NCBI RefSeq assembly: GCF_000424665.1
Contig: NZ_AUKI01000011.1
Location: 1 to 64,000, forward strand
Length of the DNA stretch: 64,000 bases
Source of the DNA: Salinimicrobium terrae DSM 17865
Lineage (GTDB): Bacteria; Bacteroidota; Bacteroidia; Flavobacteriales; Flavobacteriaceae
Direction: 5' to 3'
The translations under genes and the position numbers were made by a program. Of the stretch, positions 50,932-60,431 are shown in pieces. The notes below the pieces were generated by a model. The model was not told the DNA's origin. It did no database searches and saw only the letters and a list, made by a program, of their open reading frames with translations. Numbering within the stretch: the first letter of the stretch is position 1; each line of letters opens with the position of its first letter.

Positions 50932-51749
50932 ATTCCGCTTTCTTTAATATCTACTTTTCGTTGCTTATATAGGTTTCCCAGTGCTCTTTTAAAGCTCTTT
51001 TTGCTCATTTGCACCTCTTTCTCTATCTCCTTGGGTGAAGATTTATCTGTAAGACCGAGAAAGCCACCTTTTAACTCCAGTATAGTTAATAATTCCTGCG
51101 CATTTGGCTCAATGCTTCGGTAGCCGGGCCTCTGCAGTGTTATGTCAATTTTACCGTCGGGTCGGGTTTTCTTTACAAAACCTTTCAGCCTGTCTCCCAC
51201 GTGCAATTTTTGAAACACATCATCTTTGTACAGCAGTCCCTTATGAATTTCATTTACAATTACATTCCAGCCTAATTCTGTGGGATTTGCAATAATGAGA
51301 CCCACCTCTTCAAAAGGCTCTACCGTGAGCTGAGAATTATCAAGGAAAGCATCTACTTTACTCGAACCCACCAGCCTTTCCGTAAGTTCATCGAGATAGC
51401 AGAAAATAAGATAGCGCTCTCCCTCTCTCATTTTCATTGCCTGTTCTTTAAAAGGCACAAAAAGATGTTTTTCCAGGCCCCAATCCATAAAAGCTCCAAT
51501 ATCACTAACTTCTACACATTTGAGGTAGCCGAATTCATCCAACTTCACAAAAGGCTTCAAATTCGTTGCCACCGGTCGTTCTTCATGATCAAGATAAACG
51601 AAGACCTCCAGCTCATCCCCTATTTCAAAGGTTTCAGGTTTATATTTGTTTGGCAACAACACCTCGTTCCCATCATCATCTTTTAAAAAGAGTCCGGGAT
51701 CAGTGTCGCGATCAATCTTTAGCGTATGGTATTCCCCAATGGCAAGCAT
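50910..51749 (-). CDS. cvfB: S1-type RNA-binding protein CvfB
   Basis: The 279-residue protein has three S1-like beta domains and a winged-helix end, as in CvfB (YitL). Visible marks are GEYHTLKIDRDTDPGLFLKD at the start, SDIGAFMDWGLEKHLFVPF in the second S1 domain, GKIDITLQRPGYRSIEPNAQ in the third, and the C-terminal winged helix SKKSFKRALGNLYKQRKVDI. CvfB affects expression of many genes, probably through RNA binding; its exact target is unknown. It starts 36 nt after menD and is probably co-transcribed with the men genes. Confidence 0.9.
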   Translation of the reverse strand: MLAIGEYHTLKIDRDTDPGLFLKDDDGNEVLLPNKYKPETFEIGDELEVFVYLDHEERPVATNLKPFVKLDEFGYLKCVEVSDIGAFMDWGLEKHLFVPFKEQAMKMREGERYLIFCYLDELTERLVGSSKVDAFLDNSQLTVEPFEEVGLIIANPTELGWNVIVNEIHKGLLYKDDVFQKLHVGDRLKGFVKKTRPDGKIDITLQRPGYRSIEPNAQELLTILELKGGFLGLTDKSSPKEIEKEVQMSKKSFKRALGNLYKQRKVDIKESGIYLLEGE

Positions 51750-51785
51750 AAAAATAATTTTGTCAAAGATAATTAAATAAAACGG

Positions 51786-53516
51786 CTACCTCACGAAGCT
51801 AAAATATTCCAGCAAAACCTTATCATTGACTTCCCGCGGAGTAAAGATCTCGAGAACCTTCGGCCTTCCTGAGGTGTCAAAAAAGGCATTTAACTGCTGC
51901 TCTATCTCTTCTGAAGTTTTTGCTGCGGCATACTCAAATCCATGTAACTCACAAATAGGTTTGGCTGTAAGTTCATGTACCGTCTCAAAGTAAGTATCAA
52001 AAGTTTCCGAATTTTTATCTCCCGGGAGTATCCTGAAAATACCGCCTCCCCGATTGTTCAGAATGATGATCCTGTAGTTCTTCGGAATATAATTGTTCCA
52101 CAGCGCATTGCTGTCATAAAAGAAACTCAGATCTCCTGTGATCATTAGAACAGGCTCTTCCGAAACCATGGCCGCTCCTACTGAGGTTGAAATACTGCCG
52201 TCAATACCACTGGTCCCCCGATTGCAATAGATTTTAAGACTCTCCTTCCACCTGAAAAGTTGCGCATACCTTATTGTTGAACTGTTGGCAAGCTGAACGT
52301 CATATTTCCGGGGTACCGTCCGGACAATAAGTTGCATCGCCTTAAGATCCGAATATGGAATTCGCCCCATATAATCTTCATGTTTAGCCTTTCTCCTGCT
52401 TCTCACCTCCTGCCAGTATTCGGAATAATTACCTTCAGAATTATTGATAAGCGGAAAGAATTGAGTAAAAAACAAATTCACTGAAGTTTCAAAATGCTTG
52501 TTCAGGCAAAAAAAGGTGTTATATGCCTTTTTTGGATCCACATGCCAGTGATGTTTCGGCTGATAGTTACGCAGGAAAGCTTTTATCTTTTTTGAAACGA
52601 TCATTCCGCCGAAAGTCAGCAGAATCTCGGGCTGCAAGTTGTCGAACAGCTGATCCTTGTTTTCATCCTTTTCAATAGGCCCGATAATGGTATCAATTCG
52701 GGTAAAAAATTTCTCCTGCTGCACATTTGAAGTAGTTTCGGTAAACACAATTACCGAAGGATCATTTGCCAGGCGGTCCAAAAATTCCTGCTCCACAACA
52801 TTTGGCGGGGCTACGCCGATGATGATCATCTTCCTGGCAGCCTTATTCCAAAGATCGGCATAAGCCTGCAGCTGAGCCGGAGAATAAGTTCTCTCAATGA
52901 TCTCGGGCAGGATCTGAATCGGATTCACCTCCACATCTTCAACTAAGTCATATAGTGGCTCATAAAACGGAACATTAATATGCACCGGCCCCTTCTCCTC
53001 TATCGCTTTGTTCAGCGCCAGATTAATCTCCCTTTCGTTGTGCTTTTGAGATTCGAATTGTTTCTGCTGAAGTTTTTTATCTGTCGCCTCATTCTCCAGA
53101 ACTACTTCTGAATGCAAATTGGCCGAATACAAAATATGATTCTCAAAAACGTTCTTTTGACGGATTGTTTGTCCGTCGCCAATGTCAATTCTTTCAACAG
53201 GTCTATCGGCAGAGATCACCACCAGCGGAATGTCGCTGTAATAAGCCTCGGCCACCGCCGGATAATAATTCAACAACGCCGATCCTGATGTACAAACTAC
53301 GGCTACAGGCTTTTGTAGCTGCTGTGCCATTCCTATGGCGACAAAGCCCGCACAACGTTCATCAACTACACTGTAGGTTTGAATTTTTGGATGATATGCA
53401 AATCCGTTGGTAAGGGGCGCATTCCTGGAACCGGGAGAGATCACCACATGCTGAATTCCCTTGGCTTCGCAAAGCGCAACTACAGATCTTGCAACAGGTA
53501 TTTTTGGATGTTTCAT
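51786..53516 (-). CDS. menD: SEPHCHC synthase (MenD)
   Basis: MenD joins 2-oxoglutarate to isochorismate using thiamine diphosphate, the first committed menaquinone step. The 576-residue protein has the N-terminal VVISPGSRNAPLT loop, the GTSGIDGSISTSVGAAM segment and the cofactor-binding GDLSFFYDSNALWNN region. The isochorismate-binding area NNRGGGIFRILPG follows. It is full length. The isochorismate synthase gene lies 55 nt upstream, separated by a perfect palindrome (53533-53565), and cvfB follows 36 nt downstream. Confidence 0.95.
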   Translation of the reverse strand: MKHPKIPVARSVVALCEAKGIQHVVISPGSRNAPLTNGFAYHPKIQTYSVVDERCAGFVAIGMAQQLQKPVAVVCTSGSALLNYYPAVAEAYYSDIPLVVISADRPVERIDIGDGQTIRQKNVFENHILYSANLHSEVVLENEATDKKLQQKQFESQKHNEREINLALNKAIEEKGPVHINVPFYEPLYDLVEDVEVNPIQILPEIIERTYSPAQLQAYADLWNKAARKMIIIGVAPPNVVEQEFLDRLANDPSVIVFTETTSNVQQEKFFTRIDTIIGPIEKDENKDQLFDNLQPEILLTFGGMIVSKKIKAFLRNYQPKHHWHVDPKKAYNTFFCLNKHFETSVNLFFTQFFPLINNSEGNYSEYWQEVRSRRKAKHEDYMGRIPYSDLKAMQLIVRTVPRKYDVQLANSSTIRYAQLFRWKESLKIYCNRGTSGIDGSISTSVGAAMVSEEPVLMITGDLSFFYDSNALWNNYIPKNYRIIILNNRGGGIFRILPGDKNSETFDTYFETVHELTAKPICELHGFEYAAAKTSEEIEQQLNAFFDTSGRPKVLEIFTPREVNDKVLLEYFSFVR

Positions 53517-53532
53517 TTATTTTCTTCTGAAT

Positions 53533-53565
53533 AGTCCTCACAGGTTTTGGAAACCTGTGAGGACT
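53533..53565. repeat. Perfect palindrome between isochorismate synthase gene and menD
   Basis: AGTCCTCACAGGTTT / AAACCTGTGAGGACT, 15-bp arms with a 3-nt loop, placed 17 nt ahead of the menD ATG. Similar CCTCACAGGTTT palindromes are, as I recall, dispersed in Flavobacteriia genomes, so this may be a REP-like element. On the minus strand it lacks a T-tract, so it is not a usual terminator for the isochorismate synthase transcript. Confidence 0.7.
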
Positions 53566-53571
53566 AAATTT

Positions 53572-54723
53572 TTATTTTAAAAGCACATTTTTCATCGTCT
53601 CCGTCTTATTCTCCGTCTCCTCCCATTCATCCTCGGGCACGGAATCTTTCGTAATTCCGCCGCCGATGAAAAGTATTGCTTTTCCATCTTCAATTTTCAT
53701 GCAACGCAGATTGACGTAAAGATCGGTTTCTTTTTTTACAGCACGATACGCCAAATTCTCAACATTTCTCCTGGTCCGGGAGCGCTGTGTATTCTTTTGT
53801 AAGTTCAATTCTCCTAAATAACCCGTATAGAATTCCCGGTCATAATTTTCTTCTGAAAGAATGAATTCCATTGCCTTTTCCTTCGGAAGGCCACAAACGG
53901 CCGGGGTTGGATGCAATGCTTCAATTATTTCTTTTAATCCTTTTCGGGAATCTATTAATCTTCCGGAAATATCAGTTCTAAGATGTAGCAGATTTCCTGC
54001 CTTCACTGTATAAGCTGCTGAGCTCTCGACTCCGCTCGAGCTGACACCTATTCTTTCAAGATCATTTAAAATTGAATCAGTTACAAATTTTTGTTCCTGC
54101 TTCTCTTTTTCGCCCCATTCAACATCCCTAGTTCCTGAATATTTTTGTGTGCCGGCAAGGGCCATGGTTTTAAATCGATTTTCCTCAACCTTTAGCAATG
54201 TTTCGGGAGTCGCACCGAGCCAGCAGCCGACTTTCGGATGAAACCAACAGTAAACAAAGGCTGTGGGATAAAAATTCAGCAATTCTTTAAACAGCTTCAG
54301 GGGATCCTTCCCCTTCAGCTCTAACTCTTCCCTCCGGGAGAGCACTACTTTTTCCATTTGGCCCGCTTTCAAAGCCTCAACCGCCTTTGCCACCAGTTCA
54401 ATATGAGTCGACTTAATTCCTTCCGGAATTTCTCCTTCTTGAAAGGTTAGAGGTTCGGTGATTTCTTCAGAAACTACCTGTTCAAAAATGAGTTTTTCCG
54501 AGGCATTTTCAGGAAAAAGAATCGGCTTTTTAGAAGTGTCAAAAAGGGCAAAAATGAATCCTTTTTCTGTGAAATCTTCGGCGTAAAATAAATCATCATT
54601 CTGCTGTAGAAAAGTCGTCACAGTTCCCGAATTTCCGGAGAGGATAGACTTTCTGTAGACAACAAACGGTAAATTACGAGTAATTTGAGCCTCCAGCCGA
54701 TCGAAAAATTGAGCTTCAGGCAT
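53572..54723 (-). CDS. menF: Isochorismate synthase
   Basis: The 383-residue chorismate-binding enzyme converts chorismate to isochorismate for MenD. Its signatures are KVVLSRREELELKG, GCWLGATPETLLK, MALAGTQKYSGT, HPTPAVCGLPKEKAME and the C-terminal GGGITKDSVPEDEWEETENK. They fit the MenF/EntC/DhbC group. Since menD is next, a menaquinone role is favoured; no siderophore genes are nearby. The start overlaps the thioesterase gene by 8 nt. Confidence 0.93.
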   Translation of the reverse strand: MPEAQFFDRLEAQITRNLPFVVYRKSILSGNSGTVTTFLQQNDDLFYAEDFTEKGFIFALFDTSKKPILFPENASEKLIFEQVVSEEITEPLTFQEGEIPEGIKSTHIELVAKAVEALKAGQMEKVVLSRREELELKGKDPLKLFKELLNFYPTAFVYCWFHPKVGCWLGATPETLLKVEENRFKTMALAGTQKYSGTRDVEWGEKEKQEQKFVTDSILNDLERIGVSSSGVESSAAYTVKAGNLLHLRTDISGRLIDSRKGLKEIIEALHPTPAVCGLPKEKAMEFILSEENYDREFYTGYLGELNLQKNTQRSRTRRNVENLAYRAVKKETDLYVNLRCMKIEDGKAILFIGGGITKDSVPEDEWEETENKTETMKNVLLK

Positions 54724-55144
54724 TATTTTTCTTTTTTGGTAGGGTAATGGTAGTAAGTTTTACTACAGAAATAAGATTTTCAGCTTCATCAGTGATCCTG
54801 ATGTTCCAGAGTTGGGTCGTCCGGCCTTTATGGAGGTAAGTAGCTTTTGCATAAACAAACCCTTCAGAAACGCTTTTTAAGTGATTAGCTGCGATCTCAA
54901 TTCCGCGGACAAAATATTCCTCGGTATCCAAAAAGACATGACTGGCCAGGCTGCCAACGCTTTCTGCAAGAGCAACGGTAGCACCACCGTGCAGTACACC
55001 ATCCGGTTGATGAACTTTAGAAGTCACGGGCATCTTAGCGATTAGGTAATCCTCTCCAACTTCAGTAAATTCAATTTCAAGAGTTTCCATGAGCGTGTTC
55101 TTACACACTTTTTTCGACAGCTCCAGAATTTCCTCTTTGGTCAT
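54716..55144 (-). CDS. Hotdog-fold thioesterase, probable DHNA-CoA thioesterase
   Basis: The 142-residue protein is a PaaI/YdiI-type hotdog thioesterase: KVHQPDGVLHGGATVALAES (about 42-61) contains the GxxxxLAES catalytic pattern, followed by VRGIEIAANHLKSVSEGFV. Several members of this family release 1,4-dihydroxy-2-naphthoate from its CoA ester, the step after MenB. An 8-nt overlap with the isochorismate synthase gene and the presence of menD and menB nearby make that role likely (MenI), but the family has broad specificity. It appears to be the first gene of the leftward men operon. Confidence 0.85.
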   Translation of the reverse strand: MTKEEILELSKKVCKNTLMETLEIEFTEVGEDYLIAKMPVTSKVHQPDGVLHGGATVALAESVGSLASHVFLDTEEYFVRGIEIAANHLKSVSEGFVYAKATYLHKGRTTQLWNIRITDEAENLISVVKLTTITLPKKKNNA

Positions 55145-55189
55145 AGCAAATAGATTGGTTTATTTGTAAAAGTACAAAACCACTGGATA

Positions 55190-55834
55190 ATGATGAACGA
55201 AAAGCAGGTTTCTTACCAAACCGTTAACTCTTACAGCACGCTCAACGAACTTACAGATAAAACAGAAAATGTATGGGTGGTGTTCCATGGAATAGGCTAC
55301 CTGAGCCGCTATTTCTTAAAATACTTCCGACACCTCAATCAGGAGAAGAACTACATCATTGCGCCACAGGCACCTTCCAAATACTACCTGAACGGCAAGT
55401 ACGAACACGTTGGCGCCTCCTGGGCCACCCGTGAAAATACCGAACGGGAGGTTCAGAATGTGCTGGCATACCTCGACGAGATCTATGAAAAAGAGGATCT
55501 CAAAATTGCCAAAAAACTGATCCTTTTCGGTTACTCCCAGGGAGTCTCTATCGTCACCCGCTGGATTGCAAGGCGCAAGATCCAGTGCTCCAAACTCATC
55601 CTGAATTCCGGCCGACTGCCAAAAGAATTAAAGCCCAAAAATTTTGCCTTTTTGGAAAGTACAGAAATTTCTTTTGTTTATGGAACCGAAGATCCTTTTA
55701 TCAATAAAGAGTTTCTTGAGTCAGAAGAAATGAGGATCAGGCAATTATTTCCAAAGAATCTCACCTTCGTTCCTTTTGATGGAGGACATGAGGTAAACAA
55801 AGAGGTAATCAACAATTCGGCTGAAATAAACTGA
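55190..55834 (+). CDS. Alpha/beta-hydrolase, carboxylesterase-like
   Basis: The 214-residue cytosolic protein has an alpha/beta-hydrolase core. The nucleophile Ser sits in LFGYSQGVSIVTRW (GxSxG), the Asp in YGTEDPF and the His in FDGGHEVNKEV, giving a complete catalytic triad. This pattern fits the phospholipase/carboxylesterase family of small esterases. It is divergent from the menaquinone operon, with 45 nt between the starts. MMNEK could begin at either Met. The natural substrate is unknown. Confidence 0.83.
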   Translation: MMNEKQVSYQTVNSYSTLNELTDKTENVWVVFHGIGYLSRYFLKYFRHLNQEKNYIIAPQAPSKYYLNGKYEHVGASWATRENTEREVQNVLAYLDEIYEKEDLKIAKKLILFGYSQGVSIVTRWIARRKIQCSKLILNSGRLPKELKPKNFAFLESTEISFVYGTEDPFINKEFLESEEMRIRQLFPKNLTFVPFDGGHEVNKEVINNSAEIN

Positions 55835-55888
55835 TATTCCTTTTCCAACAACTAATAAGCTGTCTTTGCCTGAATACTATTAAATAAA

Positions 55889-55913
55889 ACAGCCTCCGAA
55901 ATTGGGAGGCTGT
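55889..55913. terminator. Terminator between the esterase and amidohydrolase genes
   Basis: ACAGCCTCC / GGAGGCTGT stem of 9 bp with a 7-nt loop, between two converging genes. It could stop either transcript, although the T-tracts are short. Confidence 0.7.
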
Positions 55914-55936
55914 CCTATTCTAAACCTAGAATTAAT

Positions 55937-57238
55937 TTACTTTTTTAAGCCCGGGCTTCTCTGTAAAAATTCTTCATAAAGTTCTGTATGACGGCTTTGC
56001 ATCGGGATCTTCCAACCATCGATAAAAACATGTTCCACATCTGTAGCTGTTTCAAAAGGATGGCCTGTAGAAACGAAAAGTGTAGCTTGTTTACCTTCTT
56101 CAATAGAACCCAGTTTATCTGCCACGTCAAACAATTCGGCAGGAACGATCGTTATGGCCTTTAATGCATCCTCCTTAGACATACCGTAAGCAGCTGCAAA
56201 ACCTGCGTTGTAAGGAAGATTCCTTACATTTTCTGTTTCCATGGTTCGTATGGCTACTTTTACACCGGCTTCTTTCATTAAACCGGGATTGGCGTAAGGT
56301 CTGTCGAACCTGTCATAGTCTCGGGAAGGAGTACTTAAAACTGGTCCTACAATAACAGGGATTCCTGCTTGGGCCAGCTCTTCAGCTACTCTAAAGCCTT
56401 CACTGACTCCGGTAAATATTGCCCTAACGTTTTTTTCCTTCACCCATTCCAGGGCCTTTTTTATATCTTTTGCTTTATTAACTTCTACCAGAAGAGGCAC
56501 TTCCTGGCGGTATACAGGCAACAGCGCCTTCATCTCTGGATAATAATCCAACTTAACGGAAGTTGATCCCGCAGCATTCGCACTATCTATTGTATGGTAT
56601 TGGGCCACTTTTTGCCAAATATCATCCAGTTCTTCCATAGTCTTTTTATTAGCTTTATTTATTTCTTCCTCTGTCCTTTCGTCCCACCAGCCTCTTTTTC
56701 CTGATTGAGGAAAATTAAGAACAGGAGTAGAAAAACCGGCAAACATTTGCTTAGGAGTATATCCATGCAAATTAATTAAAGAGGCTTTTCCGGGAAACAA
56801 ACCACCTGACGGAGCCGCAAGTACTGTGGTAACTCCACTAACTCTGGTAACCGGGATAAGTGCAGAATTAGGGTTAACAGCACTTAGAGCTTCCATATGA
56901 GGTATTACATCTCCAATTTCGCTGTAGTCCTGGGTAAGACTGACTGAACCAACTTCAGAAAGACCAAGTCTTGTACCACCATCGATCATCCCCGGAAAAA
57001 TATGTTTTCCGCTGCAATCGATTACCTTGACATCTTCCTGAAAAGAGGTTTGCTTACTAATCTCTTCAATTTTTCCATCTCTTATCAGAACAGTGGCATT
57101 TTTAATAATGCCGTTTGTTACTGTATGTAATGTGGCATTAGTAAGAGCAAAGGCACCATATTCGGCTTTAGGATTTTGTGCCTGTACTGATGCTATAGCT
57201 AAAACTGCCAATAAAACTGTGAATATTATATGTTTCAT
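55937..57238 (-). CDS. Exported amidohydrolase-fold protein lacking metal ligands
   Basis: The 433-residue protein has a signal peptide (MKHIIFTVLLAVLAIASVQA) and an imidazolonepropionase-like amidohydrolase fold (VLIRDGKIEEISK, FPGMIDGGTRLGLSE, C-terminal GSIEEGKQATLFV). Where active members have HxH, this one has DGGTR (residues 86-90). The later metal-ligand His positions are also replaced (VEVNKAKDIKKAL, AIFTGVSEGF), as is the final Asp (RTMETENVRN). It is therefore probably not a metal-dependent hydrolase itself. It is the last of three tandem genes, and the middle one is intact. A partner or scaffold role is suggested. Confidence 0.85.
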   Translation of the reverse strand: MKHIIFTVLLAVLAIASVQAQNPKAEYGAFALTNATLHTVTNGIIKNATVLIRDGKIEEISKQTSFQEDVKVIDCSGKHIFPGMIDGGTRLGLSEVGSVSLTQDYSEIGDVIPHMEALSAVNPNSALIPVTRVSGVTTVLAAPSGGLFPGKASLINLHGYTPKQMFAGFSTPVLNFPQSGKRGWWDERTEEEINKANKKTMEELDDIWQKVAQYHTIDSANAAGSTSVKLDYYPEMKALLPVYRQEVPLLVEVNKAKDIKKALEWVKEKNVRAIFTGVSEGFRVAEELAQAGIPVIVGPVLSTPSRDYDRFDRPYANPGLMKEAGVKVAIRTMETENVRNLPYNAGFAAAYGMSKEDALKAITIVPAELFDVADKLGSIEEGKQATLFVSTGHPFETATDVEHVFIDGWKIPMQSRHTELYEEFLQRSPGLKK

Positions 57239-57247
57239 AATTCTTTA

Positions 57248-58603
57248 TTATTCGTTTAAAAATTCCCATGTATTTGACATACATTTCTCGTGCTCTGTCA
57301 TTTCTCTCATTACATCTACTTCTTCTAAAGGATCTACATAGATCCTTATGTCATCCCTGTCTTCTTTAATGTCAAAATATTTTACCCCATCTACAAAAGT
57401 CATTTGCGGTATGGCATATATTGAAAGTGGATGATTTTCAAATATTACCACATCTCCGTCCTTTCCAACTTCCAGGGATCCTACCCTATTGTCGATTCCA
57501 AGTTGTTTTGCCGGATTAAGAGTAATCAATTCAAGAGCCTGGTGGTCTGTAAGATTTCCGTACTTCTGGGTTTTAGCTGCTTCGTGGTACAAATGTCTTA
57601 TCAATTCCCCGCTGTCTGAATTGATTGAAGTGTTTACCCCATTCTGGGTAAGAATAGCAGCATTGTATGCAGTGGAATAATACACCTCAAACTTGTAAGC
57701 CCACCAATCGGCAAAGACTGAAGCCATTGCACCGAATTCTGCAATTTCAGGAGCTACTTTAAAAGCTTCATTGGCATGCTGAAATACCAATTTTTCAATG
57801 CCATAATCTTTAAAGACTTCCATAAGCATCAAAATTTCATCTGCCCGGTACGAATGACAGTGAACTATAATTTCCCCCCGAAGAATATCGGCAATAACTT
57901 CTTTTTGCAGGTCATAAATGGGAGGCATTCCTTTAAATCCCCTTTTATTTTTGTTGTTATTATATTCATCCCAGGCTTCCATATATTCTTTGGCCTCAGA
58001 GAACGAGCGCCGAAACACCTGTTCTACTCCCATTCTTGTACGTGGAAGAAGTCCACTCCCTTCCCCGTGCACACGGGTAGGATTTTCACCTAAAGCAAAC
58101 TTAATTGTTCGGGGAGCACCTTCCATGCGGATATCGTCCATTTTTACAGTACCCCAACGATGTTTAATTGTTTCATTCTGTCCTCCAATTGCATTAGCCG
58201 AGCCGTGCATGGCGTGAGAAATAGTTACACCTCCGGCAAGCGCACGATAAATTCCCACGTCAAGAGGGTTTAAAGCGTCTCCCGTCCACACCTGTGCAGT
58301 AACGGGCTGAGTTGCCTCATTTACCGCATCCAAAGCAATATGGGAATGAGCATCTATGATTCCGGGCATAATATATTTACCGGTTGCATCTATTACCTGT
58401 ACTCCTGATGGCGCAGAAAGATTTTGGCCAATCCCCGAAATTTTCCCGTTCCTGATAAGAACATCTGCATTTTCCCGGGTGCCATTAGTAACTGTGATCA
58501 CCGTACCATTTTTTATTAGTACATCTCCTTTTTTGGTTTGAGCCGAAAAGCTGTCCACCAGAAAGAGGCTGATCATTATTATTAGTGAAAATTGTTTTTT
58601 CAT
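57248..58603 (-). CDS. Exported amidohydrolase with complete metal site
   Basis: The 451-residue protein has a signal peptide (MKKQFSLIIMISLFLVDSFS) and a full amidohydrolase active site. This comprises His86 and His88 in IIDAHSHIA, a candidate carboxylated Lys in IKHRWG, His in GEIIVHCHSYRADE, His in LVFQHANEA and Asp in NSDSGEL. It resembles imidazolonepropionase and prolidase-type hydrolases, which act on cyclic amides or dipeptides. It acts in the periplasm or is secreted. It lies 9 nt upstream of the 55937-57238 gene and 37 nt after the third member, so the three are one operon. Confidence 0.9.
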   Translation of the reverse strand: MKKQFSLIIMISLFLVDSFSAQTKKGDVLIKNGTVITVTNGTRENADVLIRNGKISGIGQNLSAPSGVQVIDATGKYIMPGIIDAHSHIALDAVNEATQPVTAQVWTGDALNPLDVGIYRALAGGVTISHAMHGSANAIGGQNETIKHRWGTVKMDDIRMEGAPRTIKFALGENPTRVHGEGSGLLPRTRMGVEQVFRRSFSEAKEYMEAWDEYNNNKNKRGFKGMPPIYDLQKEVIADILRGEIIVHCHSYRADEILMLMEVFKDYGIEKLVFQHANEAFKVAPEIAEFGAMASVFADWWAYKFEVYYSTAYNAAILTQNGVNTSINSDSGELIRHLYHEAAKTQKYGNLTDHQALELITLNPAKQLGIDNRVGSLEVGKDGDVVIFENHPLSIYAIPQMTFVDGVKYFDIKEDRDDIRIYVDPLEEVDVMREMTEHEKCMSNTWEFLNE

Positions 58604-58640
58604 TTTCTGATTTTAAATATTTTAAAATTTGATCTTAGAC

Positions 58641-60296
58641 TTAATCTTGCCCGTTTGGAGATTTTGTACCCTTCATTGTGTACTGCTGGCCACTACTACT
58701 CAGGCTTCCTTCAAAAGTGTCTTCGGAAAGAGTAAGAACAGCGATTACCTCCATTCTTTCACCCGTAATAACCACATCAAAATTAAAGGATAACCTGTCC
58801 TCCGTTAGAAGGATATCCTGTAAAACACTCTCCTGCCCTGTGAGGCTATTTGAAATGGTTCCTGATAGAACACCATCGGTTTCTTGCAGAATTAGAGTTC
58901 CGGTTATAGGTCCATCTGGAGTATCTGCTTTATAATCCCAGGTACCAGTTGCTTTTGCAATAGTTTCAGGATCTGCCTTAGAGGCTTCTTTTTCTTCATA
59001 TTTAAATAATTCCCCTTCGACCATAACATACTTTATCTTAGCATCTTTTTCAAAATAGGGTTTTGAAGAAATTACCAAATTTGCCATTTTTCCATTTTCA
59101 ACTGTGCCGACGAGTCGATTTATACCGAACATAGAAGCAGGATTCGTTGTCAAAGCTGCAAGGGCTGCATCTTCGGAAAGTCCGTTCTCCACCATTTTTT
59201 GCAGAGCTTTTTGCACCTCACCAGGTTTCGCATCAAGACCGGAAAAACCAAAAAGAATTCCTGCAGCTGCAAATTCACCCATTTGACCATAATATTTTTT
59301 AAGGAATTCTTCCTTTCTCTCATCAAGCTGCAGCTTTTCTACAGAAGATTCCTCTTCTTTTACGGTATCTTTTTTCTTCTCTTTCCACTCCGGAAGTTCC
59401 AAACTAAATAACACTCTGCTATTGGAATTTTTTATTTCCTGAGTTAAATCCCACCCCTGCTTAAGATCTGTAAGAACCAGATTGAAATCCAACTCCTCTT
59501 TAAGTAATATCGCTCTCTGAGCAGGTAATATTTCCTGCGCCTTAAAAAGTATCGGGATCTGCTTTTGAATAACCGGGTAAAAAGCCTCTAAAGTTTCATT
59601 GTACATAGGTCTTTCCTTGCCTGTGGGATTTGACAGATAACTATCCCTAAACATTTGTGCATACTCCGCCTGTCTGTATAGTTCCCGGTATTTTGCCATT
59701 ACTCCAAGAATATTTGACGGATACATCCTTCTGGCTCCGTCAAAAGTGGCATAGAGAAAGGATTCATTTTTAAGAATTAGATCTCCCCCTGATTTCCCCT
59801 TTAAAAGTACCATTGCACCTTTTCCCGGCAACATTCCACCCGAAGGAGCTGTTTGAGCCATCGTAAATCCTGAAGCTCTCCAATCTTCTATAGATTTATG
59901 CGAGACTTCCAAATAAGGATTGACCAATCTACCAGGTGTAATTCCTGCAATGTCATTAGGTGGATTTCCAGGATCCTTCACTTCCGGTCTCTCCTCTTGC
60001 TTAGGCATCGTTATACCGGCATGAGACATTCCCAGAATGAACCCCGGATACAAATACATACTATCCGATTTGATTATCCTGGCTCCCGGAGGGACAGATA
60101 CATTTGTGCCCACGGCCGTAATCAAACCATCTCGAACCAGAACAGTAGCGTTTTCAATATACTTTCCAGGGGAAGGAATAATATTCACATTTGTCACTGC
60201 CACTGTTCCCGTGACAGGTTTAAGATTAATATCCTGTGCCTGTATCGGCCCCAGGACAGTAAAGATAAAAAGAAATACCCAAATAATTTTTTTCAT
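58641..60296 (-). CDS. Exported amidohydrolase-fold protein lacking metal ligands, with extra C-terminal domain
   Basis: The 551-residue protein has a signal peptide (MKKIIWVFLFIFTVLGPIQA) and an amidohydrolase fold up to about residue 435. The HxH site is replaced by LYPGFILGMSHAG (one His left), and the later ligands are missing. A separate beta-rich C-terminal domain (about 445-551) contains GTWDYKADTPDGPITGTLIL and repeats of a GTxS/FEGSLSSSG pattern. I do not know its name; it looks like a small calycin-like or lipid-binding barrel. As first gene of the operon it may act with the catalytically complete protein encoded next. Confidence 0.83.
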   Translation of the reverse strand: MKKIIWVFLFIFTVLGPIQAQDINLKPVTGTVAVTNVNIIPSPGKYIENATVLVRDGLITAVGTNVSVPPGARIIKSDSMYLYPGFILGMSHAGITMPKQEERPEVKDPGNPPNDIAGITPGRLVNPYLEVSHKSIEDWRASGFTMAQTAPSGGMLPGKGAMVLLKGKSGGDLILKNESFLYATFDGARRMYPSNILGVMAKYRELYRQAEYAQMFRDSYLSNPTGKERPMYNETLEAFYPVIQKQIPILFKAQEILPAQRAILLKEELDFNLVLTDLKQGWDLTQEIKNSNSRVLFSLELPEWKEKKKDTVKEEESSVEKLQLDERKEEFLKKYYGQMGEFAAAGILFGFSGLDAKPGEVQKALQKMVENGLSEDAALAALTTNPASMFGINRLVGTVENGKMANLVISSKPYFEKDAKIKYVMVEGELFKYEEKEASKADPETIAKATGTWDYKADTPDGPITGTLILQETDGVLSGTISNSLTGQESVLQDILLTEDRLSFNFDVVITGERMEVIAVLTLSEDTFEGSLSSSGQQYTMKGTKSPNGQD

Positions 60297-60385
60297 AATT
60301 GATTTTTAGAAATTTTAAGAGGTTGAAGATAGATAAAAAATTAAAAGATGAAAACTGTTCGAAAATTTTAGGCACTTTAAATAAA

Positions 60386-60420
60386 AAAACGCAGCCCCGA
60401 ATAATCGAAGCTGCGCTTTT
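60386..60420. terminator. Terminator downstream of dnaK
   Basis: CGCAGC / GCTGCG stem (60390-60395 with 60410-60415) with flanking A and T tracts and a 14-nt loop. Together with the adjacent palindrome it probably ends the dnaK transcript. Confidence 0.65.
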
Positions 60421-60431
60421 AAATTCATCCC

